A stretch of 64,000 nucleotides of DNA. Origin: GCA-2733415 sp964276095 (lineage in GTDB: Bacteria > Bacteroidota > Bacteroidia > Flavobacteriales > Flavobacteriaceae). The notes under the pieces were generated by a model, which saw only the letters and a program-made list of their open reading frames with translations, made no database searches and had not been told where the DNA came from. Positions within the stretch are counted from its first letter, which is position 1. Every line of letters begins with the position of its first letter. The DNA lies in assembly GCA_964276095.1 (NCBI GenBank), contig CAXYDR010000003.1:992001-1056000 (forward strand), in the 5' to 3' direction. Made by a program: the position numbers and the translations under genes. Of the stretch, positions 25,012-32,954 are shown in pieces.

Positions 25012-25270
25012 TTCTTAATTATAGTAATAAAAAAAATAAAAAGTAATATATAATAAAGGGGAACAGCAATTTTTGTACTATTGTTTAGCTGTTGGTTAAA
25101 ACCCACAATTAGCCTAAATCATTACATAGTTATTTTTTCTTATGATTCTGTTTTAGGGGGTGTGGGGGCAAACATATAGAAGGAAAATAGCCTTTTAAAA
25201 AGTGTTCTCTATAAAGAGCCGAAGCGAAAAGGATATAAGGTGTAAAATCTAAGGATTTTACACCTTATAT
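25012..25270. other. Gene-free right end of the island with a long hairpin
   Basis: No credible gene lies between 24773 and 25498. A single TGTTGGT at 25090-25096 is followed by a degenerate core (AAAACCCACAATTAGCC). At 25233-25270 a perfect 16-bp stem (arm ATATAAGGTGTAAAAT, loop CTAAGG) is followed by TTTTAC and could be a terminator or a structured DNA or RNA element. Confidence 0.5.
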
Positions 25271-25400
25271 TTTACAAACAGCGTAAGTGATATTAAGTTA
25301 AAAAAGAGTGCTAAAACAGGCTTATTTGCATTTTTAATAATGTAGTTAATCGAGAAGTTGTTTATAAAGCTAACAAGAATACGCGATTCAAGATATTGGA

Positions 25401-25424
25401 GCGTGTCAAAAACGAGTCAAATAG
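25401..25424 (+). repeat. Right copy of the GTGTCAA double motif
   Basis: GCGTGTCAAAAACGAGTCAA repeats the block at 14125-14144 with one mismatch, in the same orientation, about 75 nt inside attR. Confidence 0.45.
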
Positions 25425-25498
25425 CAGTTAAATTTAAGAATTTTGATAAAATGTAATTCTTAATAATCAGATAGTTAGGGTTTTTTAGGTGTTAGCGT

Positions 25499-25523
25499 AG
25501 AGTTCGAGTCTCTCCGCCCGTAC
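25499..25523 (+). repeat. attR: 25-bp direct repeat
   Basis: An exact copy of 14052-14076, the 3' end of tRNA-Leu, without the rest of the tRNA. It marks the right end of the island. Confidence 0.9.
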
Positions 25524-25529
25524 AACCTT

Positions 25530-25568
25530 AAAGAGTTAAAATGTTTTTACATTTTAACTCTTTTTTTA
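25530..25568 (+). terminator. Original chromosomal terminator of tRNA-Leu, displaced by the island
   Basis: The hairpin AAAGAGTTAAAATG / CATTTTAACTCTTT is followed by a T run. It lies 7 nt after attR, the same distance as the island terminator from the intact tRNA, so before insertion it would have followed the tRNA directly. Confidence 0.75.
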
Positions 25569-25605
25569 TGCCCTAAATATTCGTTACTTTTATAAAGTAA
25601 TTGCT

Positions 25606-25613
25606 TATATTTG
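25606..25613 (+). promoter_or_regulatory. -7 box of the TerB-like gene
   Basis: TATATTTG lies 26 nt upstream of the ATG. The -33 region has TTAC rather than TTG. Confidence 0.5.
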
Positions 25614-25639
25614 CAGCAAATTCTTAAAAAAATTAAAGA

Positions 25640-26074
25640 ATGTCGATTAAAGATTTATATTCAAGCGGATTTGTTTCTAGAAACCAAGGTCATTTTGCTG
25701 CCATTGTTCGTGTTGCATTAAGTGATGGTAAAATTGTTGAAGAAGAAGAATTATTTTTACAACGTTTAGCTAAAAAACTTAGCATTGGAGAAGTTGCATA
25801 TGCTGAAATTTTAGAAGACCCAACAAATTATCCAATAAACCCTCCTACTACTTATAACAGAAGGTTAGAGCGTTTATTTGATTTGGTACGCATTGTATAT
25901 GTTGATTTAGATATTAAAGAAAAACAAATAACAATGCTTGAGCGTATTGGTGTAGGTTTAGGATTTGCTCCTTCAAATGTTGAATATATCGTTCGAAAAG
26001 CATTGCAACTAATTGGAGATGGTGTTTTAGATGTAGATACTTTTTCTGATGAAATTAAAAACATGAATAGATAA
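25640..26074 (+). CDS. TerB-family protein
   Basis: 144 residues, all helical. GHFAAIVRVALSDGKIVEEEE (trimmed here to the core VRVALSDGKIVEEEE) is the acidic helix pair typical of TerB, and a second matching pair is seen at VYVDLDIKEKQ. TerB-fold proteins bind metals and act in tellurite resistance or stress complexes, but stand-alone flavobacterial copies have no proven role. The first gene right of the island; its own promoter and terminator indicate a single-gene unit. Confidence 0.8.
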   Translation: MSIKDLYSSGFVSRNQGHFAAIVRVALSDGKIVEEEELFLQRLAKKLSIGEVAYAEILEDPTNYPINPPTTYNRRLERLFDLVRIVYVDLDIKEKQITMLERIGVGLGFAPSNVEYIVRKALQLIGDGVLDVDTFSDEIKNMNR

Positions 26075-26100
26075 GAAACCTTATTTATTTTATCATATTA

Positions 26101-26128
26101 AAAACCACGCTATTTGCGTGGTTTTTTT
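26101..26128 (+). terminator. Rho-independent terminator
   Basis: The stem AAAACCACGC / GCGTGGTTTT with loop TATTT is followed by a T run, after the TerB-like gene. Confidence 0.85.
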
Positions 26129-26246
26129 GTTTATTGGAGTAGCAAACTAGCGCTCTATTATTAAATCTCTTTTTATAAATCCACAAAAATTCCGTAACTT
26201 ATTACCCCTAAGTCTTTTACACTAATACATTTCAATTAAACTTACA

Positions 26247-28055
26247 ATGTATCGTAATCGCATTTTAATACATCTCATTTTATTTACTCCCTGCATCCTA
26301 CTTGGACAAGTTAGCGGTTGTCCTGAAGTGAAAATTACAGATATTAGTGAAAATGAAACGATTTATATCAATTGTAATTCTCAAGATGGCTGTATTGATT
26401 TAGTTGCTAATTATCCAGAAACAGGAACACCCACAAGTTATAGCATAGCACAAATTGAATACCAACCAGAGTTTCCTTTTTCAGGTTTAGCAAACCCAAT
26501 AAGTGTAAATATTGATGATGTTTGGTCAGATCCAAAAGTAATTCTTCCTTTTAATTTTTGTTTCTACAACCAAGAATATTCGGAAGCAGTAGTCAGTTCT
26601 AATGGCGCAATTTCTTTTGACCTAGGAAACATAAACGATAATGGTTTTACTGATGCTGCTGATGAATGTTCGTGGGAATTTAATTTAGGGATTCCTAGTC
26701 CGCAATTTCCAAGTACTGCTGAACCTAAAAAAATATTAAATGCCATTTACGGAGTTTATCACGATATTGATCCTAGTATTGGCGGACAAATAGGTTGGCA
26801 ATTATTTGGAGACTATCCATGCAGGCGATTGGTAGTAAGTTATTATCAAGTTCCATTATTTGATTGTATCTTTTTAACTTCTACTTTTCAAATGGTGTTA
26901 TATGAATCTACCAATATTATAGATATATATATTGAAAAAAAATCAACTTGCCCAAATTGGAATAACGGAAATAGTGTCTTAGGAATTCAAAACGCAACAG
27001 GAACCCAAGGTTTATCGCCTTTTGATCGAAACACAAGTAGCTGGGCTACATTAAATGAAGCGTGGAGAATAACGCCGTCTGGCCAATCAAACACTCAAAT
27101 AACTTGGTATGATGATATAAGCGGAACCATATTAGCTACCAATCAAAATGAAATTACCGTTTGCCCAACAACAGCACATAGCTACCGAGCAGAAGTGATT
27201 TACACACTTTGTGACGGAAGTACCATATTCTCTTCTGATACAACAACAGTTCAATATACAGACACTGTTTTTTCAACCCCACCAATAACACATGTTATTT
27301 GCGACAAGGATGGTATAAAAGATGGAAATACAACTATTAATTTATCTATATTCGATAGTGAACTTATAACCGAATTAAACAGCATTAACCCCTATGTAAT
27401 TTCGTATCATTTATCACAGCAAGATGCAATTGATACTATTTCTCCTATCAATCCTATAACTTCGTTTATCAATATTGATAATCCAGAAATCATTTTTGGC
27501 CGAATTGAAGATACCAGTTTAAACTGCGTTGTAATTAAAGAGATTGATATTACTGTTTCAACTGGTCCCATAAATTTTAATGCGAATATTGTTTCCGAAA
27601 CTTTTGCAGATGTCCATCAAATTTTAGCAACCGCGACTGGTGTTGATCACTATTTATTCAGTTTAAATGATGGCGAATTTCAATCTAGCGGTTTTTTTGA
27701 CAATGTGAGCGCTGGTTTACACACTATTACAATTACAGATAGTAACTTTTGTTTTAATGAAGTTATAGAGTTGGTTATTATTGATTACCCAAAATTCTTT
27801 ACACCAAACGGAGATGGGATTAACGATTGTTGGAATATCAGTCATGTAAAAGAATTAGTGTTTGCTAGTATTACCATATTTGATCGTTACGGAAAAGAAT
27901 TGATTCAGTTTGACCAAAACAGTAAAGGCTGGGATGGTTTATATAAAGGAAACCCATTACCTGCTGCTGATTACTGGTTTAAGGTTTTGTATTCCGAAAA
28001 GAAACCCAAAGGAGTACAACGACAATTTATCGCTCATTTTTCTATAAAAAGATAA
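26247..28055 (+). CDS. Secreted protein with T9SS type B (gliding-motility-associated) sorting domain
   Basis: 602 residues. A signal peptide ends near ILLGQVSG. A beta-rich region (25-270) resembles the conserved N-terminal domain found in flavobacterial adhesin-like proteins (NFCFYNQEYSEAVVSSNGAI, then PKKILNAIYGVYHDIDPSIG). An Ig-like stretch with TWYDDISG follows. The last 85 residues (YPKFFTPNGDGINDCWNISH, then FDRYGKELIQF, WDGLYKGNPLPAADYWFKV) are the CHU/type B sorting domain, including the hallmark FTPNGDG motif. Such proteins are exported by T9SS, often bound to SprF-type partners. Its role on the surface is unknown. Confidence 0.9.
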   Translation: MYRNRILIHLILFTPCILLGQVSGCPEVKITDISENETIYINCNSQDGCIDLVANYPETGTPTSYSIAQIEYQPEFPFSGLANPISVNIDDVWSDPKVILPFNFCFYNQEYSEAVVSSNGAISFDLGNINDNGFTDAADECSWEFNLGIPSPQFPSTAEPKKILNAIYGVYHDIDPSIGGQIGWQLFGDYPCRRLVVSYYQVPLFDCIFLTSTFQMVLYESTNIIDIYIEKKSTCPNWNNGNSVLGIQNATGTQGLSPFDRNTSSWATLNEAWRITPSGQSNTQITWYDDISGTILATNQNEITVCPTTAHSYRAEVIYTLCDGSTIFSSDTTTVQYTDTVFSTPPITHVICDKDGIKDGNTTINLSIFDSELITELNSINPYVISYHLSQQDAIDTISPINPITSFINIDNPEIIFGRIEDTSLNCVVIKEIDITVSTGPINFNANIVSETFADVHQILATATGVDHYLFSLNDGEFQSSGFFDNVSAGLHTITITDSNFCFNEVIELVIIDYPKFFTPNGDGINDCWNISHVKELVFASITIFDRYGKELIQFDQNSKGWDGLYKGNPLPAADYWFKVLYSEKKPKGVQRQFIAHFSIKR

Positions 28056-28079
28056 AAATAACAACTTCTTCAATTCTAT

Positions 28080-28103
28080 AGAACAGGTATAAACACCTGT
28101 TCT
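28080..28103 (+). terminator. Hairpin after the T9SS type B protein gene
   Basis: A 9-bp stem AGAACAGGT / ACCTGTTCT with a 6-nt loop. The T tail is short, so it may be a weak terminator. Confidence 0.5.
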
Positions 28104-28185
28104 TAAAACAAAATAGAAACCCTCTTAATAAACCTATCCATACTAAGTAGTTTTGATTTTTATAATACAAAACAAATTATTTATT

Positions 28186-28932
28186 ATGGATACAACTGTA
28201 ACTACTGCCACAAATAAACAAGTAATAAACCCTAGCTCTGTAATTAGCCCAGGAGTTACTAGTGAGTTAAAAGGTGAAATAAACTCAATGCTTTCTTTTG
28301 CACTTAACAATGGGCTTACAATAAATAATGAAATAAACGGTTTGCTTGAGAGCACCAAGCTAGATGATTTGTTAAGCGTACATAGTTTACTGATTAAAAA
28401 TGTTCAGCCTGCTACTCCAAAATCTATTAATTATTTGAATATTATTAATAAAGATGGTGTTCAGGAGACTTCCTATAATAAAATTCCAATAGTCAGAAAC
28501 TTAATATATTTGTCGCTATTTTTCCTCATCTCTTTTATTGCCACTGCTTTATCTCCTGAAGTAAATAATAATTCATTAGACAAAGGAATAATGGGTAACG
28601 ATGGACTTTCATTATTGCTAAATCTAACATTTCTTTGTTCTATTTCTGGTTTAGGAGTTGCTTTTTATTTACTAAAAAGTGTCAGCACAGCCATTCAAAA
28701 AGGAACTTTAGTTCCAGAAGACGCTATTTATTATACCGCATTGATATTTTTAGGAGTAATTGCAGGTATTATCCTTTCTGAAATTATCTCTTTATACACC
28801 ACAGATAACGGAGTTAATTTGTTTAACAAAAGTATTTTAGCGTTAATTGGTGGGTTTTCATCTGATGCTATTTTCAGTGTTTTACAAAGCTTGATTACCA
28901 AAATTAAGCAAATTTTTTCAACCCCATCATAA
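28186..28932 (+). CDS. Membrane protein of unknown function
   Basis: 248 residues from ATG 28186; an upstream in-frame ATT/ATG region to 28153 is excluded because a TAGTTTTG box (28148-28155) would place transcription start just after it. The N-terminal 100 residues are soluble and helical. Three membrane helices follow (about 101-120 LIYLSLFFLISFIATALS, 145-167, 185-208), then a short tail. No family is recognised. It heads a same-strand cluster with a lipoprotein, a DUF6090 protein and a small acidic protein. Confidence 0.65.
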   Translation: MDTTVTTATNKQVINPSSVISPGVTSELKGEINSMLSFALNNGLTINNEINGLLESTKLDDLLSVHSLLIKNVQPATPKSINYLNIINKDGVQETSYNKIPIVRNLIYLSLFFLISFIATALSPEVNNNSLDKGIMGNDGLSLLLNLTFLCSISGLGVAFYLLKSVSTAIQKGTLVPEDAIYYTALIFLGVIAGIILSEIISLYTTDNGVNLFNKSILALIGGFSSDAIFSVLQSLITKIKQIFSTPS

Positions 28933-28955
28933 ACTATATCCTTAACAACAAAATA

Positions 28956-29552
28956 ATGAAACGTATACAAATCTATAGCATTTTATTAGTTGCTGCTTTA
29001 TTGAATTCTTGCGCATCTATACCAGCATCTACCACAATTCTTACACAAGAAATTTTAAAAGAGTCTTCAGGGATGCACTCACTTAATATTTCATTAATAA
29101 ATGAGTTATACGCAAACAGGAAAGAACAAATTAACAGCTTTATAACCCATACCTATACCCCAACATTATTAGATAATTTTTCAAAAAGTTTACCTGATAG
29201 TCTTGATTATAAAGAGGAACTTCCAAATATTTTAAAAAGTATTGTTCCTATTATTAATAAAAAAAAGGATTCTATGCAATCTATATTAGATACTGAGCAA
29301 GAACAACTAATCAGACAACTCAACACAAACTATACTGCTTTTAGTACTGCTGGAACATCTCTTCAAAATTTAATAGATTCTGCAGTTAAATTAAAAGCAG
29401 CAGAAAAATCAGCTATGGCTAGTGTACAGGTCTTAACTAATGGATCAGTTAACATCAGTCATCTTGAAACTAGATTGGATAGTTTATTACTAAAATCGGG
29501 AAATAATTTTTCAAAACTAATGGAAATTAGTTCCATTATAAAAAGCAATTAA
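28956..29552 (+). CDS. Helical lipoprotein of unknown function
   Basis: 198 residues. The N-terminus MKRIQIYSILLVAALLNSCA carries a lipobox (LNSC) so the protein should be lipidated at Cys19. The mature region is almost entirely helical with heptad-like Leu/Ile spacing (several segments around LNTNYTAFSTAGTSLQNLID) and could form coiled coils. No family is recognised. It lies 23 nt downstream of the membrane protein gene. Confidence 0.65.
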   Translation: MKRIQIYSILLVAALLNSCASIPASTTILTQEILKESSGMHSLNISLINELYANRKEQINSFITHTYTPTLLDNFSKSLPDSLDYKEELPNILKSIVPIINKKKDSMQSILDTEQEQLIRQLNTNYTAFSTAGTSLQNLIDSAVKLKAAEKSAMASVQVLTNGSVNISHLETRLDSLLLKSGNNFSKLMEISSIIKSN

Positions 29553-29560
29553 ATTTTCTA

Positions 29561-30343
29561 GTGAAAAATTTTAAACAGATAATCAATCAAAGTCCTTCCC
29601 CTAAAAGAACCATTTTGGGATATTTTTTCTGTGCAATAGGTGAAATTTTCCTTATTGTAATTGGTCTTCTTATGGCCTTAGAAATAAATAATTATAATGA
29701 TTACCAAAAATGTCAAAAAACGGAACAGATAATTATCAAAGAAATATCTGACAATTTAACTATTGATTTACTCGATTTTAACAATAACATCAGTCACTTA
29801 GAAAATCAAATTGTTTCCAGTAAGTCACTATTACGAGTAATTGATAAAAACATACCATATAATGATTCATTGGGTTATTTTTTTTCTTGTCTAAAAATGT
29901 ACCCTCATTTTACAGCAAAAACTGATGGATATGCTTTGTTACAATCCAAGGGGCTAGAAATTATACAAAATGATGTTATTAGGAAAGCAATTACAAGCTT
30001 ATATGAAGAAAGGTACAAGTACTTATTAGTGCTTGAAAACGAACGAATTAATTATAACTTACTCGTTTTAGAAAATGTAATGAAACCCTATAATGGAACA
30101 GAAACACTAACTAATACATCTATTCCTAAATCCTTAACTATACAAGGGAGTTTTACTCGGAAAATAAATAACTTTTACTTTAGAAACTTACGGAATTTCA
30201 AAGCTTTTAAACAAGATAAAAACTTACATGGACTCATTAAAGATATAGAGGTTAATGCAATCTATTTAAAAACAATCCATAGTAATTATAAACAAGAAGT
30301 AGTTGACCTAATAAGCACTATTAAAACACAAATGGCTAATTAA
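29561..30343 (+). CDS. DUF6090 family membrane protein
   Basis: 260 residues with a GTG start at 29561, 8 nt after the lipoprotein gene. The family signature is the N-terminal block GYFFCAIGEIFLIVIGLLMA followed by LEINNYND (about residues 22-50), which is a single membrane helix flanked by the conserved Gly-Glu and Asn-Asn residues. The remainder is a helical extracytoplasmic region. DUF6090 proteins are common in flavobacteria, often in multiple copies, and have no known function. Confidence 0.75.
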   Translation: MKNFKQIINQSPSPKRTILGYFFCAIGEIFLIVIGLLMALEINNYNDYQKCQKTEQIIIKEISDNLTIDLLDFNNNISHLENQIVSSKSLLRVIDKNIPYNDSLGYFFSCLKMYPHFTAKTDGYALLQSKGLEIIQNDVIRKAITSLYEERYKYLLVLENERINYNLLVLENVMKPYNGTETLTNTSIPKSLTIQGSFTRKINNFYFRNLRNFKAFKQDKNLHGLIKDIEVNAIYLKTIHSNYKQEVVDLISTIKTQMAN

Positions 30344-30441
30344 CTTTATCGCGGTAATATATCTGAATTTACAACAGGCATATCTCCGCATAAATGAATA
30401 ATACTAACAATTCACTTTTACTAAATATAAAGCAACATACC

Positions 30442-30711
30442 ATGGCATCAATAAACTGGAATAAACTTGCAGAACAAGCTGCACAACAAACCGATACGCA
30501 ATTTGCTAGTCAAATAGCTAGTTTAACAAGTATGAGTACTACTGAAATCACTACGTTTATTCAGGAAAGTACTATTAGTAATGCCAATGCAGTAAAAGTA
30601 TTGCAGGAGGTAAATAATGCAGCTAGTTCTAATATCCAAAAAGCTACCGCTGTAGCCAATATTGATAGTGGAGTAAGTTTTTTAATTAGTATTGTTTCTA
30701 AAATAGTATAG
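30442..30711 (+). CDS. Small Ala/Ser/Thr-rich protein of unknown function
   Basis: 89 residues from ATG 30442 (MASINWNKLAEQAAQQTDTQ); an in-frame ATG at 30394 would add 16 residues. No signal peptide. Helical, rich in Ala, Ser and Thr with a hydrophobic C-terminal stretch VSFLISIVSKIV. Not recognised. It ends the 28-kb cluster. Confidence 0.5.
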   Translation: MASINWNKLAEQAAQQTDTQFASQIASLTSMSTTEITTFIQESTISNANAVKVLQEVNNAASSNIQKATAVANIDSGVSFLISIVSKIV

Positions 30712-30732
30712 TATTATAAAACAACCAAGTCT

Positions 30733-30802
30733 GTCATATTGAGCTTGTCGAAATATGTTTTTAAATTAATATGTTATAAAACTTCGACAAGCTCTGTTTG
30801 AC
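30733..30802. repeat. REP-like inverted repeat
   Basis: Two 20-nt arms of the type GTCATATTGAGCTTGTCGAA and its near complement (30783-30802) enclose 30 nt, in the convergent gap between 30711 and 30822. GAGC-TTGTCGAA palindromes of this kind are widespread intergenic elements in flavobacteria. Confidence 0.65.
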
Positions 30803-30821
30803 TAATTAAACTCTAGTGGGA

Positions 30822-31499
30822 TTAAAAACTTTCCTCCAGAGTAACTATTTTGTGTTGAAAAGCGAATACTACTAAACCCGCTACATTTTTAGCTTCTGTT
30901 TTTAGTAATAAGTTATTTCTATGCCCTTCTACTGTTCGTGGACTGATAAATAAAGCTTCAGCAATTTCATTGGTTGTTTTCTGGTCGCAAATAAGTTTTA
31001 GTACCTCAGTTTCACGCTTAGTTAAATATTCCAAATCAAAATAACTTCGAGAAACTTTAGCGTCATGGCTTAACATGTTTTCCTGTATTACCTGCATAAC
31101 GTTATCGTTATAACAAAAACCTTTTTCGGCAACTGCATTTACAGTTGTTATCACATCCTTTGGTGGAGTATTTTTTGCTAAATACGCTACGGCTCCTGTA
31201 GTAATCATGTTACTAATAAATGGCTTACTATAGTAACTGGTAATGGCAATAATTTTAATGTTAGGATATTCCTTTTTAATTATTTTAGTGGTTTCTACCC
31301 CGTTTAAATTAGGCATCTTCAAATCCATTAAAATAATTTCTGGAAGATTTTCACTAGCCTGCAATTGAGTTAACAAATCAGCTCCATCTTCAGCTTGCAT
31401 TACAATATCAAAATTCACTTCTTTATTTAATATAAAAGAGATTCCTTGCCTGAACAATATTTCATCATCGGCAATGGCAATTTTTACTATATCATTCAT
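30822..31499 (-). CDS. NarL/FixJ-type response regulator
   Basis: 225 residues. The receiver domain covers 1-125, with acidic pair in IADDE, phospho-acceptor Asp59 in ILMDLKMP, Thr/Ser in IIAITSYYS and Lys in YLAKNTPP. A LuxR-type helix-turn-helix is at 155-215 (LTKRETEVLKLICDQKTTNE, then LFISPRTVEGHRNNLL). Its start overlaps the end of the partner kinase gene by 8 nt. It would be phosphorylated by that kinase and bind DNA as a dimer. Confidence 0.9.
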   Translation of the reverse strand: MNDIVKIAIADDEILFRQGISFILNKEVNFDIVMQAEDGADLLTQLQASENLPEIILMDLKMPNLNGVETTKIIKKEYPNIKIIAITSYYSKPFISNMITTGAVAYLAKNTPPKDVITTVNAVAEKGFCYNDNVMQVIQENMLSHDAKVSRSYFDLEYLTKRETEVLKLICDQKTTNEIAEALFISPRTVEGHRNNLLLKTEAKNVAGLVVFAFQHKIVTLEESF

Positions 31500-32301
31500 A
31501 ACTGTTGTGTTTTATGGTTATGGTAAATGCAGCTCCTTGATTTAAGCTACTTTTTATATCCAATTCGCCATTTAAAATGGCTACCCTACTTTTTATGTTT
31601 TTTAATCCTAAACCACCTTCGTTTAAGGCTTGTTTCACTACAAAACCTTTTCCGTTGTCCTTATACCTTAGTTTCATTTCTCCTTCAGCGTCATGTAATT
31701 CTAAACGCATTAGTGTTGCTTTTCCATGACGGATGGAATTATTTAATAACTCCTGAACAATCCTGAATAAATGCAATTCTTGGTTTTTGGTTAAGCTGGT
31801 TAAATAATTAATATTGTGTTGTGTGACTACTTTTTTTGTAGCTCCAAACTCTGCTAACAATTCCTTTAAGGCTTCAACCAAACCAAAATTATCTAAAATT
31901 GGCGGCAATAAGTCATGAGCAATTTTCCTAGAACTTTCTAAAACTGTAGTAGTTACCCCTAAAACATTCGCTAAAGCATCCTGTTGTTCATGTGTTGTTA
32001 AACTACCATCCAACAACATGTTTATATGTAAGCTTACTACATTTAGTTTAGCACTAATGGCATCATGTAAATCCTGTGCAATACGTTTGCGTTCTCGCTC
32101 CTGAGTTTCTATAGTAGCCTGTAGTATTCTTTTTTGGCCATCTAATTTAATAGCCACTTTTTCCAATTCCTTTTCTACTATTTTTTTACGTGCAAAACGG
32201 AAAAAAATCACCAGCCCACTTGATACTAGTATCAAAAAAATCACTCCAAAAATTAGCGCACTAATTATTTGATTTTGGCTTGTGATTAATTCTTCTCTCA
32301 T
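31492..32301 (-). CDS. Sensor histidine kinase, HisKA_3 type
   Basis: 269 residues. One N-terminal membrane helix (about 13-33) is followed by a coiled linker, the dimerisation and phospho-acceptor motif ERERKRIAQDLHDAISAKLN (His near 79) typical of the NarX/DesK class, then an HATPase domain with LLNNSIRHGKA (N box), YKDNGKGF (G1) and GGLGLKNIKSR (G2). It has almost no extracytoplasmic sensor, so signal input may come from the upstream membrane protein gene 32298, which overlaps it by 4 nt. Confidence 0.9.
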   Translation of the reverse strand: MREELITSQNQIISALIFGVIFLILVSSGLVIFFRFARKKIVEKELEKVAIKLDGQKRILQATIETQERERKRIAQDLHDAISAKLNVVSLHINMLLDGSLTTHEQQDALANVLGVTTTVLESSRKIAHDLLPPILDNFGLVEALKELLAEFGATKKVVTQHNINYLTSLTKNQELHLFRIVQELLNNSIRHGKATLMRLELHDAEGEMKLRYKDNGKGFVVKQALNEGGLGLKNIKSRVAILNGELDIKSSLNQGAAFTITIKHNSYE

Positions 32302-32954
32302 TGCTGCTTTATTTTTGTGATGCCTGTCTTGCTTATTCTAATGTTTTTATACCATTCCATAAAAATGAACAATAGATAAACGATGAATAACACTTTATTT
32401 AGAAACCATATATTCTTTATAATTTGATTTTCAAAATTGGATAAATAGTCTCCCAACATATATATCAAACTACTAGTACTTAAATAAATTAGTATCCCCG
32501 TATTTATGTACATAAACACTCCTTTTTTAGACAATGAATTATACAAATGCATAATTGCGTAAATTACTAATGGTATGGAACATAAAAATACTTCTAATAC
32601 ATTAAAAACAAAAAACACTTCGGGCTCTATAATATATTGTGTGCATAAAATACTAATTACAATAATAAAAATAATGTCAACTAATTTTTTTTGAGGTTTT
32701 TCAATAAAAATTTTTTTATAAAAGAGGGATAAAAAAATAAACTGTACACCGAAATAAGCATGAGATAAATATAAATTTGGCATTTTATTTTTCCATAAAT
32801 AAATAGAATAAAATATAATCAAAAAAGAAATTAATAGATAAGTTTTGAACAACTTAAAAGCCATAGATCTTCCATGGCTTTTAAAATAAAGTATTAAATT
32901 AATGAATAGAATTACAATCCCTGAATACTCAAATATATCTTTGATAGAATACAC
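32298..32954 (-). CDS. Polytopic membrane protein, possible input subunit of the two-component system
   Basis: 218 residues with seven probable membrane helices (starting with GIVILFINLILYF, then YLLISFLIIFYSIYLW, VQFIFLSLFYKKIF, IIFIIVISILCTQYI, VLEVFLCSIPLVIYAIM, TGILIYLSTSSLIYML and KVLFIVYLLFIFMEW). Not assigned to a family. The four-gene overlap arrangement with a kinase that lacks a sensor suggests a separate sensory subunit; that is inference from context. Confidence 0.65.
   Translation of the reverse strand: MYSIKDIFEYSGIVILFINLILYFKSHGRSMAFKLFKTYLLISFLIIFYSIYLWKNKMPNLYLSHAYFGVQFIFLSLFYKKIFIEKPQKKLVDIIFIIVISILCTQYIIEPEVFFVFNVLEVFLCSIPLVIYAIMHLYNSLSKKGVFMYINTGILIYLSTSSLIYMLGDYLSNFENQIIKNIWFLNKVLFIVYLLFIFMEWYKNIRISKTGITKIKQQ

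Larger units (their letters stand above)
14052..25523 (+). mobile_element. tRNA-Leu-integrated satellite-like genomic island (about 11.4 kb)
   Basis: The island is bounded by 25-bp direct repeats (14052-14076 and 25499-25523) with a tyrosine integrase next to the tRNA. Inside are a leftward replication operon (small proteins plus primase/SF3 helicase), a divergently transcribed CI-like repressor and a three-gene cargo end including a TIR protein. No relaxase, type IV secretion, capsid, tail, terminase or lysis gene is recognisable. The content fits a phage-satellite-like or small mobilizable island; the distinction cannot be made from sequence alone. Its intergenic DNA is packed with two families of short repeats. 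Confidence 0.85.

Noticed and set aside
14052..25523. Integrative conjugative element or conventional transposon
   Set aside because: No relaxase, coupling ATPase, Tra/Mob genes, transposase or terminal inverted repeats are seen.
25640..26074. Tellurite-resistance function for the TerB-like gene
   Set aside because: No other ter genes are in the window, so the family name should not be read as a phenotype.
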